Of a stretch of 64,000 bases of DNA, positions 55,514 through 64,000 are shown piece by piece. The stretch spans positions 434,001 to 498,000 of the forward strand of contig JAUFOR010000008.1 in assembly GCA_040285745.1 (NCBI GenBank), in the 5' to 3' direction. This DNA comes from Barthelona sp. PCE. Its lineage: Eukaryota; Metamonada: BaSk clade. The translations under genes and the position numbers were made by a program. Position 1 is the first letter of the stretch. Each line of letters opens with the position of its first letter. The notes below the pieces were generated by a model, which was not told the DNA's origin, made no database searches, and saw only the letters and a list, made by a program, of their open reading frames with translations.

Positions 55514-58500
55514 CTACTCAAAATCGTCCAACAGTAATGGCTCATCCAACTGATCCACATAATCAGTGAAACGCTGACGTGTACTCAATTTCTCAGTATG
55601 TTTCTCCTCAGCAAGCATGCGTAATACCATAAGATCTTTGTGTTTCCGTATCACCAGCATCAAACCAATTGCAATTGAGACAATGAGAATGAATGCAACA
55701 ACATAGATCCATATTTCAGATGCTTTCATAAGCACCAAATCATACTGAACGAATGCTGATGAGTTACAATCCAAACCAAGCATTTCATTCACACCATGGC
55801 ACTTGTCCCTCATCTCTAGACAAAGGAATTTGGGTAATGCAGAGAAATAGTTTTTGTATGTTAAAGGTTTGAACTCAATCAAGCAAGAATACTCTTGTAA
55901 CACACCAACACACTCCTCGCTGACGATAGGGCACCCACGGACACTCATGATAAGCTCTTTCAACGCATCCTTTCTGTTAATAACAGACTCGATACCTTGA
56001 TCAAAAGAAAAGAAATTATGAGTGACATTTAACACTTCTAAATGCTTAATTTGATACTTTTGCAACCGTTCCAGTATTGTACCGCATAAATCTTTGCGAA
56101 TTACAGAAGGTAACACTATACTTTGACTATCTTCCATACTTATCTTGAAAGAACCTTTAAAGAACACAACAATGGCATACGTGTCCGACATTTTCTGTCC
56201 GACAGTCCTCTCAAAACATAAACCATCACATTCTTTAACTACAAGTTGGAAAATCCCACGGTTATCGATTGTTCGATGTGTAAATGCCGAGTTCATTGGT
56301 ATGAGTGTAACAACTGCGCTTCCCTTCCCCTTCAGACTTACAGTGTATCCACTTTGAGGCTTTATCTCGATCAATTCCATTGACCAATTTAATGACTCCA
56401 ACCAATTCGTATTACCACTTGATTCACGTTCAGTTTTAATGGTAGAAACGTTAACTTGACATGGTGTATTGGTAAAATATAAAGCCTTCTTTAATTTAAA
56501 CACCTCACTTTGAGTTCGACAGAATGCATAGCCTGTAAACCCTACTTGCTCAGTCAAGCTCAAACTGGTCTTCTCAAATCGCTGATCGGTATCATCGTCA
56601 AGAGTCAACATCATTACATTATCATTACAATCACCTTCGCATTCAACAGTAACAATATGACATAGATCTTTGCCAAATTCAATAGGTAGCAATGCAACTT
56701 CTTGGCTATCCATGCTGAAAGATCCCTCGCCTGCATTAATCTTATCTATCTCATTAAACTCTTTGTATTCAAAATTGACTTTTAAACTCAGTACATTGGC
56801 TTTCTCAGTCTTGCTACAAACGCTCCAGAACACTGTTACGTCGCACTTATTGTTGCTAACACACATCTCAACCGTCTTCAGTGATCCTTTCCATTCTTTA
56901 GGCTTGTTCGGTACCAGACTTTCGTTTGTGAAATACGTAATATCATAATATTCGACATTGGGGTCTTTGTGAAAAGCCTTTAAAACACCATGATTCATGA
57001 TATTTGCGAAATTATAAGAAAGAATATCGCACGAATCACCCATACTCGGAAAAACATCCGTAATATGTGAAGATACATACATCGGCTGTACATGGTCTTT
57101 TTCATCAATCTTGGAAATGTTATTACCAACCCGGTTAACATGTGCATTCATCGCGCCATCAACTGTGAAGTACAGTCCAACTTGATCAGCAATCATGGTC
57201 ACAAATATCACATCATTTAGAATTTTTGTCGTCAATGCAGCGTAATTATGGCGGTGACATGTCTCCACGTCCAGCCCTGGGAATTTTTCATGGAAAAATA
57301 GATTGATGGTATCACTTGAAATATCAACTAAATCTATTATATAAGTAATTCTTTGAAATGCATCAAAATCGCTTTTAACATGGAGCGCTAGAATATCTGT
57401 CCTCGCGCGCTTACCGGAAAGCAAAAGCATATCATTGCTAGGAAGAATAGAAAGTCGAAGGTAGCAGAAATCGTCTGACTGGCTGAAGAATCGGTTATAA
57501 TCACTGTCCGCATCAATTCTTTTCGGCCAACACTGATACGCAAAAAATCCTATGTACTCGTCAGGGTCAATGCATGCTAGTTGTAGTTGTTTTGTTGACT
57601 GATCGAAAACCTTATCTGTAATATTCAAACTCCAATTCAACTGATCATTATCGTCTATATCGACAAACAGATTGTACAAACCAAGAGGATTGTAAAAATC
57701 TTTAAGATGAAATTTTCTTGTACGAAACTGTTCTAATTCAACGAAAATATAATTTTCTTTAACTGGATTGATCTCTCCGAGGCTAGATCTAACCTGAACA
57801 CTGTATTTAAAAGATATTTGACTGTTAACATCATCATCAACTAAAAGATAAATTGATACTTGATCTGCATGACTGAAAAAACCTTCCCTAATACTAAACA
57901 CTAGCCTATTTTTCATCTTTCCAGCATCATTTCGTGGATCTGTTCTGTCAAAATTCTTCTGTAAAGTTGCTTGATAACCAATGTAACATTTAACACTTCT
58001 ATCTTGTTGAATATACTTATTCTGTTTTGTGAAAATATCACTATTATAAATAGAAAGGAACTGGTCTATGTTATATACATTGGTACACGCAACAAAATAA
58101 ATATGATCGAGGTGATTATTGTCTAACTTTAATCGTACAATAAAAACATAACCTGGGATATTTGAGAAATAATAAACTAATGGATAGAACGCATTATTTG
58201 CATTCCAAAAATATTCTTCCTTAATATTATAAAAATCTCTTACAAAGTAATTAAATTTATCAAAATGGAATTTAATATTTGATACTAACATATATATCTT
58301 CTTCTCAATACCTGCGTCTGAACCTGTGATGTAATCAAACTGTTCTCGTATCAATTTTAGTGATGGATACACACTGAAATCCTCCAAATTTTGTGTTGAC
58401 CTAATGCTATGAATTACTTCACATGATGTACTCTTCCCTCCATACACAAAAAATGGAGTACGTCCATCCTGGCTGTCACAGAAATCTTGAACTGAGATTT

Positions 58501-61500
58501 GCACTGTGAAATCCGAATTCTGCTTATCCTCAAATTGATGTCTCAAAAACATTAAACGCAATGATTCTATTGGAAGAAGATGCGCTGTGTCGAATTCTAA
58601 AAGACATGTGTTCCCAATACAATCGACTAACTGGCCAATCTGTAGAACTTTCACCTCTGTTTTCTCCTTGAAACTATAAGTAATAGGCAATGAATCACAA
58701 GGACCAGAGGGGATGAATTCAAACACCCACATATCTCCTGTGTCACCGTACAATGCTACCTGGCTATCGATGTCAAACATTGGAATTACAGGGAACAATA
58801 TTTCCCCATTGAGTTTAACCAATACAGTACACTTGGATGTGCGACTGGGTAATGACATGGTGAACAGGGCAGCACCTCTAAAATCCAATATAAAAACAAA
58901 ATCAATTCTTCTAGTCAAGATCAAGACATAATTCCTATCAAACCTAATGGTATAAGCTGGTGCTCTAAAGTTGTGTTGTATTTCAACTTCGATTTCTGTG
59001 AATTCTGTCTCGTTAACATGAACATTAGCTAAAAACCCGCTGGATGTTGGAACATACTTTTTCGAACTGTTAAAACTTGTTGCAGTCAACATTTCGTTTC
59101 TAATGTAGGAGAGGCGATGCTTTGGCACGATGCAGTCAAAGCCAAGAGTGTCTATATAAAGCACTGGAGGATATTGCGTCGAATAGTGGAAAATGAGTGA
59201 AGCGTCAGTATTTGATGCAATAGTAAATCTTCCTCTATCGATCATCTGAGTGGTTACAATTGTGTTAGAGATAATTGAATCGTTAAAAAACTGCACTTCA
59301 ACAGTAATTTCATCTTGTGAAACATCAAAAATCCCAAAATCTTCAAAACTGAACCAGACAGCTTCACAGAACGCATGTTCCTCGCCATCACTATCTATGT
59401 GACCAAATGGGCACACTCCAGGCTTGTTGACACCAGCAAAATCGTGCGGTTGCTCTGCCGAAACAGATACAATGCTGTGATCGCACGATTTATAACACCT
59501 TAACCCGTGATCATCGCTGTAGTACTGCCACATATATCTTTGCAGCAGTGAAACATCAATGGGGTCGACATGCGCACATGAACGAGTGTGATATCGTACA
59601 ACTCTATTAGAAAAAACTCTAACATTAGTATTTGTCAAGTGTCCTGTGGATCTGAACACGTGCCAAACAAACGCATCACGGCGTAGAACAATTTTTTTCG
59701 TCAATGATTCTTTAACAAAAGATAAATCACTAATTTGAACAGTAAACGGGGATTGACGGATGTATAAACGAAGATTATGATTGCAAATAGTAAAGTTAAA
59801 ACACCCAACCAATACAACGTATTTAGTATCAACATGTTTTCTGTATAAGGGTAAAAATATGTGTGATTGAGTTGAATTCAATGGTTTAAACATATTATAA
59901 TCAGAATAAGTGCAATTTCCTACACATGAATCATAAACAGCATAATAAATGTTACTGTAATCATAATTACTATCTTTTTCAAAGTTCAATTCAAAGACTT
60001 GAACAATTTCTTCATTATTGTTGTTATCTAGCTCAAATGCAATAACTGACTTGAGCAGATGATCCGTTTCAGTACCGTCGTGAACGTTGACTCGTACAGT
60101 ATCACTACACTCAATAGATATACTAGCATCATGCAACATATAATAAGGATAATTAATTAATAACAAATAGTAATTACCATACGAAATATCTAATTGAATT
60201 TGATTATGCTGGAGGTCAAACTCATAGTTAAATGCATAACTATATTGCGATCCTCCCATTGATAGTGAAACATCAAACTTATCCATCTTAAATCTTAAAT
60301 CCCTGAAGGACACCTTCATATAACTGAATAAACTGGGTTTTTCGGGGCATTTTAACTCATAATTAAGACCAAGAACAACTGTTGCATGAATATTCTCTCT
60401 GTAAATAACAGAAAGTTTCGCTGCATCAAGATCGTAATATGATGATTTCATACTCATTGAGTGACTACCATACGATTCCTTAAGACATAGTATCAATGTG
60501 ACTTCCGTTAACTCATCTTTTTCATAGATCCAGTCATTTGTGAATGACACGTGATTCTTAATAGGATCAACTGCAATCTCCTCCCACTTAAGGTATGTAT
60601 CAGTGTATATTGCAGCCATAAGCACTGTTTCATCAAAAAAGTCATCATTAAAAGAAAATTCAATATCATAAAAACCCGTTCTCAATAATCCAGCATTTAG
60701 AGAAAAATACTGTGGAACATGTGTAAGTGCTGTCGTCTCTAGTTTTCTCTGCCTCTCCAGCATTGTTAGCGAAAACAAACATGTATGATGATCATCACCA
60801 CTATTCACAAATCTCATGGTCTGAGGACCAGTATTCAATTTCTGAACAACATCAAACGCAAATGAATAAGCGTCTTTCCTAAAAGAAGGGTATTGAAATG
60901 TGTTACGCATTCTAAAAATTGTAGAATACGGTTCTTCATTCGATTTCCACTCTACAATAACATTCATTGGCGAAGAAGCACACGTGACTGTGACCCGTGC
61001 ACCGGGAAAGTTATTCGGTACTTCACTAAAATAAAATGTTGCTGCTGAAGTAGTATAATCTAATGTAAAAACACTAATTTCTTCTCCTGGTTCTATGTTG
61101 GTCAGATTAATCTGTTCAGAATGATGAAATACTGACAATGACTGATGTAGAACATCTACTTCATATAGTGAAAGATTACGAGCCTCAAATCCATCATCTT
61201 CATTGTTTAATACACGAAAAGATAACCAAAATGGTTCACTGTAATCATAAATGATACGTACTGAATCTGTGCTCGGATATTCAAAACTATTTTCCATGTC
61301 AAACAGAGCAGAAAATGGTCCTACATCACCTGGAGGTAAGAATCCCTGTTGTAATGTTGAAAAAACACGTAAACTTGGAAGATTCTTATCAGCAATAATG
61401 TTACGTATCCTAAATGAGATTGCACAAGCGTCATCGTGTGAATTTAAAACCGGAGTTATTAATAAACATATTAGTGTCTCAGTATTAACAACCAACCGAA

Positions 61501-64000
61501 TTGGTAGATCAACTTCCAAGCTACTAGGACAAAGACGTGCATTAGAAAGCATAAGGTGAGCAATAAACTCTGTTGTACCTGATGTGTCTGTCATGTAAGA
61601 TTGTTTGGGAAAAACAGCAAACTTAACATCAGAACCATCGCTGTCTGTTACAATACTGAGTCGATCAGTCAATCTATAATTGTGTGTTGCCTCACATAGT
61701 GACTGTGGGCTCATGCTGACAGTGTAGTATAAATTATCAATGAACCTAACCAAATGTAACTCTAGAATATTATAGCAGTAATTATGAATAGATAACCCTA
61801 CTTTTTCTCTAAACTTTTCTGTTTTAACATTCAAAATAATTGGTTCATATCCAAGCTTGATCGGAGAATCCTTGGTAACATGCTTGATAGGACTGACAGT
61901 TTGGTAACTAACAGTAAAATTCGCACTAAAAGAATTTCCACTAAAATCTGAAAAGATACTTAGTCTATCAAACCTTTTATAGGCACAATACGGTACAATA
62001 ATATCCGCCTCGTACTTCTCTGTTTTTCCAATTAACTTCGTATACCCATCACCGAATGAAGCTGCCTTGTTCTCATATGTATCAACTGACTTGTGACGGA
62101 TCCAAGTTGCAATGAAATAAGGAGGCGTTTCGCTGTTCTCTGGTATGTCTATCTTGATGTTTACCTTTAACATATCATAACTGGGATTAGTTGTACCAAA
62201 ATTCTTTTTCAAACATTTTTCGTACCTATTCTTCTCATTTCCATCACAAAATGGGAACAATAGTTCAAGAGAGGCGTGTTTTGTCGTGAACAAACCCGAT
62301 GCCTGACTTATAAAAACTGAATGTTCCTGCAATGTCTTGGACACTGTACTAATGGAAACAAACTCAGACATAAATTCGGTCATAAACATACATACGGTCA
62401 CGTGGTGGTCCATCATCAGGTTCTTTGACCTCACTGTTATGTATAACTCTACGTCACTATTTGATCTGATAACATCACTTGAGATACCAATCACAAAAAT
62501 ATTATTCTCAACCGTTTTAGTGATACCACCATACACCTGTCTCTCAGTATATGAATCGATGTCATACTGTTTCAGACATGATGAATCACCCGAAATAGGC
62601 TTATCAATTCCGAATTGTATGTCAAAATCTTGGAGTAAATCGCTATCTGTGTCTTCGTATGCATCAAAACGCACTTTTATCTCTGTATACTTACTGAGAT
62701 CACCTAATTTTACCTTGAAAAGTGCTTCTTCACCAACATCATAAAAAAAACTACATTTCTCTTCATTAACTATTAGAGTTGGAATGCTGTCTAATAGAAA
62801 GCTAATAACCAAAGTTTCTGAGAACTCTTGAGCGTTATCAATCAGTAGCAGCACTGTGCTTTCTTTGTTTGCCATTGAAAAACACATGTTTAAAAAAAGA
62901 GAGTGTTCCTCTTGAAAAAGTGAAAGCTTTTTCAACTTCTTTCCTTTCTCATCCAAAAAGAAAACACTTGTGCTGGAGATGATCATTCGCTCTGTATGTG
63001 TTATATCTAGCTTTAAAAATGTGTCATATGGTCGAACAAGAGGTGGAACTACAACACGTAAAAACGCTCTACCTAACCCATCAGTTTTAATTGGATGAAC
63101 AGATACAACGTTACTAGTAAGATTCACTTGATTATTAAATGCATGCAAATCGATATCATCATCATTGAAAGCATCAAAATATAAAGAAACTCCTTCAAAA
63201 TAACTAATCAGGAAAAACCCCTCTGTCCCAAAGTACGGTAACTGATGCTGTGGGTTTTTTAATTGAAGATACTTCAGATTATTAGGTTGAGCTCGTATAT
63301 TATCAAAATAAAAGAAATCATGATAATTATTCTCAAAAACTAAATAACAACCATCACATTTAGGTTTTCGAACAAAAACTACCTTGGATTCAAACTCAAT
63401 TATGCCTTTGTCTTCCAAAATATAAGGCGAATAAGAAGTAACCTCCAATTGAACCAAATGTGTATTGTTATATGCGTAAGCCTTGAAAATACCCTGCCCT
63501 AATGCAGCACATGGAAAGATAACTGACTGGTGGGTGATACCAATGAACTCTGAGAGATGAATGGTGTCACGAACATCATGCAAATTTGGTGCTAGTAATT
63601 GCTGTACAACAATCCTTTTTGGATTGGAAAACAAACATCTTATCTCGCATACTTTTTTCGCCATTTTTTCGTCTACTGTGAATTGTTGCGCCTCCTTAAC
63701 AAGACTATACACTTCATAATCAATGCTATATCTCAAAAGTGTATTGCAGTGAACATCCCTTGTTACACCTTCACCACGCATTAATACGGTGAGGCGCAGA
63801 TCTGGAGCGTCCCCTGGAGATGTGACGTTGATGCGTGGAAATTGTTGACGAAGCTCAATCTTATCATAATTCCAAGGTGCAAAACTCACGTTATACAAAT
63901 TCGATTTCGATGATTTATGGTACTCGTGCGCCATACCATACGTCAAAAACGTCTGAAATTGAACATTATTTGGCGTATGTTCCACAGAGGGAAATAAATT
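55514..64000 (-). CDS. Giant single-pass membrane protein, 5' partial
   Basis: At least 2,828 residues; the frame is open to the right edge of the window without an ATG, so the N-terminus and any signal peptide lie outside. Most of the chain is strand-rich with many N-glycosylation sequons and scattered Cys, built of diverged ~100-150 residue sandwich-like units (for example GEEISVFTLDYTTSAATFYF, NYYLLLINYPYYM). One Cys-rich segment occurs at ~1,490-1,540 (RCYKSCDHS, PGVCPFG). Near the end: Cys-rich LEMRDKCHG, one TM helix (~2,750-2,775, IWIYVVAFILIVSIAIGLML), then a ~48-residue cytoplasmic tail ending DQLDEPLLLDDFE with an acidic dileucine (DxxxLL) sorting motif. It is probably a surface or endosomal type I protein. 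Family unknown. Confidence 0.85.
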   Translation of the reverse strand, partial: NLFPSVEHTPNNVQFQTFLTYGMAHEYHKSSKSNLYNVSFAPWNYDKIELRQQFPRINVTSPGDAPDLRLTVLMRGEGVTRDVHCNTLLRYSIDYEVYSLVKEAQQFTVDEKMAKKVCEIRCLFSNPKRIVVQQLLAPNLHDVRDTIHLSEFIGITHQSVIFPCAALGQGIFKAYAYNNTHLVQLEVTSYSPYILEDKGIIEFESKVVFVRKPKCDGCYLVFENNYHDFFYFDNIRAQPNNLKYLQLKNPQHQLPYFGTEGFFLISYFEGVSLYFDAFNDDDIDLHAFNNQVNLTSNVVSVHPIKTDGLGRAFLRVVVPPLVRPYDTFLKLDITHTERMIISSTSVFFLDEKGKKLKKLSLFQEEHSLFLNMCFSMANKESTVLLLIDNAQEFSETLVISFLLDSIPTLIVNEEKCSFFYDVGEEALFKVKLGDLSKYTEIKVRFDAYEDTDSDLLQDFDIQFGIDKPISGDSSCLKQYDIDSYTERQVYGGITKTVENNIFVIGISSDVIRSNSDVELYITVRSKNLMMDHHVTVCMFMTEFMSEFVSISTVSKTLQEHSVFISQASGLFTTKHASLELLFPFCDGNEKNRYEKCLKKNFGTTNPSYDMLKVNIKIDIPENSETPPYFIATWIRHKSVDTYENKAASFGDGYTKLIGKTEKYEADIIVPYCAYKRFDRLSIFSDFSGNSFSANFTVSYQTVSPIKHVTKDSPIKLGYEPIILNVKTEKFREKVGLSIHNYCYNILELHLVRFIDNLYYTVSMSPQSLCEATHNYRLTDRLSIVTDSDGSDVKFAVFPKQSYMTDTSGTTEFIAHLMLSNARLCPSSLEVDLPIRLVVNTETLICLLITPVLNSHDDACAISFRIRNIIADKNLPSLRVFSTLQQGFLPPGDVGPFSALFDMENSFEYPSTDSVRIIYDYSEPFWLSFRVLNNEDDGFEARNLSLYEVDVLHQSLSVFHHSEQINLTNIEPGEEISVFTLDYTTSAATFYFSEVPNNFPGARVTVTCASSPMNVIVEWKSNEEPYSTIFRMRNTFQYPSFRKDAYSFAFDVVQKLNTGPQTMRFVNSGDDHHTCLFSLTMLERQRKLETTALTHVPQYFSLNAGLLRTGFYDIEFSFNDDFFDETVLMAAIYTDTYLKWEEIAVDPIKNHVSFTNDWIYEKDELTEVTLILCLKESYGSHSMSMKSSYYDLDAAKLSVIYRENIHATVVLGLNYELKCPEKPSLFSYMKVSFRDLRFKMDKFDVSLSMGGSQYSYAFNYEFDLQHNQIQLDISYGNYYLLLINYPYYMLHDASISIECSDTVRVNVHDGTETDHLLKSVIAFELDNNNNEEIVQVFELNFEKDSNYDYSNIYYAVYDSCVGNCTYSDYNMFKPLNSTQSHIFLPLYRKHVDTKYVVLVGCFNFTICNHNLRLYIRQSPFTVQISDLSFVKESLTKKIVLRRDAFVWHVFRSTGHLTNTNVRVFSNRVVRYHTRSCAHVDPIDVSLLQRYMWQYYSDDHGLRCYKSCDHSIVSVSAEQPHDFAGVNKPGVCPFGHIDSDGEEHAFCEAVWFSFEDFGIFDVSQDEITVEVQFFNDSIISNTIVTTQMIDRGRFTIASNTDASLIFHYSTQYPPVLYIDTLGFDCIVPKHRLSYIRNEMLTATSFNSSKKYVPTSSGFLANVHVNETEFTEIEVEIQHNFRAPAYTIRFDRNYVLILTRRIDFVFILDFRGAALFTMSLPSRTSKCTVLVKLNGEILFPVIPMFDIDSQVALYGDTGDMWVFEFIPSGPCDSLPITYSFKEKTEVKVLQIGQLVDCIGNTCLLEFDTAHLLPIESLRLMFLRHQFEDKQNSDFTVQISVQDFCDSQDGRTPFFVYGGKSTSCEVIHSIRSTQNLEDFSVYPSLKLIREQFDYITGSDAGIEKKIYMLVSNIKFHFDKFNYFVRDFYNIKEEYFWNANNAFYPLVYYFSNIPGYVFIVRLKLDNNHLDHIYFVACTNVYNIDQFLSIYNSDIFTKQNKYIQQDRSVKCYIGYQATLQKNFDRTDPRNDAGKMKNRLVFSIREGFFSHADQVSIYLLVDDDVNSQISFKYSVQVRSSLGEINPVKENYIFVELEQFRTRKFHLKDFYNPLGLYNLFVDIDDNDQLNWSLNITDKVFDQSTKQLQLACIDPDEYIGFFAYQCWPKRIDADSDYNRFFSQSDDFCYLRLSILPSNDMLLLSGKRARTDILALHVKSDFDAFQRITYIIDLVDISSDTINLFFHEKFPGLDVETCHRHNYAALTTKILNDVIFVTMIADQVGLYFTVDGAMNAHVNRVGNNISKIDEKDHVQPMYVSSHITDVFPSMGDSCDILSYNFANIMNHGVLKAFHKDPNVEYYDITYFTNESLVPNKPKEWKGSLKTVEMCVSNNKCDVTVFWSVCSKTEKANVLSLKVNFEYKEFNEIDKINAGEGSFSMDSQEVALLPIEFGKDLCHIVTVECEGDCNDNVMMLTLDDDTDQRFEKTSLSLTEQVGFTGYAFCRTQSEVFKLKKALYFTNTPCQVNVSTIKTERESSGNTNWLESLNWSMELIEIKPQSGYTVSLKGKGSAVVTLIPMNSAFTHRTIDNRGIFQLVVKECDGLCFERTVGQKMSDTYAIVVFFKGSFKISMEDSQSIVLPSVIRKDLCGTILERLQKYQIKHLEVLNVTHNFFSFDQGIESVINRKDALKELIMSVRGCPIVSEECVGVLQEYSCLIEFKPLTYKNYFSALPKFLCLEMRDKCHGVNEMLGLDCNSSAFVQYDLVLMKASEIWIYVVAFILIVSIAIGLMLVIRKHKDLMVLRMLAEEKHTEKLSTRQRFTDYVDQLDEPLLLDDFE

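Overview
The window reads as a compact protist nuclear genome, probably from a flagellate of the metamonad type; that placement is inference. About thirty protein genes lie on both strands with almost no spacing. Several convergent pairs have stop codons only 1-10 bases apart, and divergent starts can be 43 bases apart. TAA, TAG and TGA all end genes, so the code looks standard. Introns are rare and short. I could place two with confidence (38 and 95 nt); both start GTAT and end with a branch-point-like CTAAC or CTTAC fused to the 3' AG, resembling parabasalid and Giardia introns. Motile-cilium genes (CFAP298, a CFAP97/hemingway-domain protein, a TMEM237-like membrane protein) indicate a flagellated cell. 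I saw no rRNA, tRNA, CRISPR array or transposon.

Layout, left to right. The end of an X-Pro aminopeptidase is followed by two tandem giant membrane proteins (signal peptide, beta-helix-like ectodomain, Cys-rich juxtamembrane segment, about nine TM helices); the second carries a one-base frameshift. Next come diphthine synthase DPH5, pseudouridine-5'-phosphate glycosidase, a probable gene relic, CFAP298, eIF4E, a TMEM237-like protein and an AMPK beta subunit. At 16.2-20.4 kb lies the most unusual locus: two minus-strand reading frames in the same phase, separated by one TAA. Together they encode beta-propeller/coiled coil, protein kinase, HECT and RING2/IBR-like modules. From 20.6 to 44.6 kb are a zinc-finger protein, a nucleoside hydrolase, Exo84, glycogen debranching enzyme, an Atg18/WIPI PROPPIN, a Rab GTPase, a coiled-coil protein, a DDX47/Rrp3 helicase, an FG-containing Nup214/Nup159-like protein, the CFAP97 protein, a basic repeat protein, dymeclin, an M20C dipeptidase and another coiled-coil protein. 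The right third holds a 2,832-residue TAF1-like protein, a TAD3-like deaminase subunit without its zinc cysteines, an unknown protein, and the 3' 8.5 kb of a giant single-pass membrane protein running off the right edge.

The genes do not form operons. Loose themes are membrane traffic and autophagy (Exo84, Rab, PROPPIN, dymeclin), glycogen and energy sensing (debranching enzyme, AMPK beta), nucleoside salvage (nucleoside hydrolase, PsuG), translation and RNA (DPH5, eIF4E, TAD3, DDX47), and flagella. Many left-most starts of the open frames are TTG or GTG or run into upstream T-rich sequence. I moved starts to the first sensible ATG from family alignments recalled from memory.
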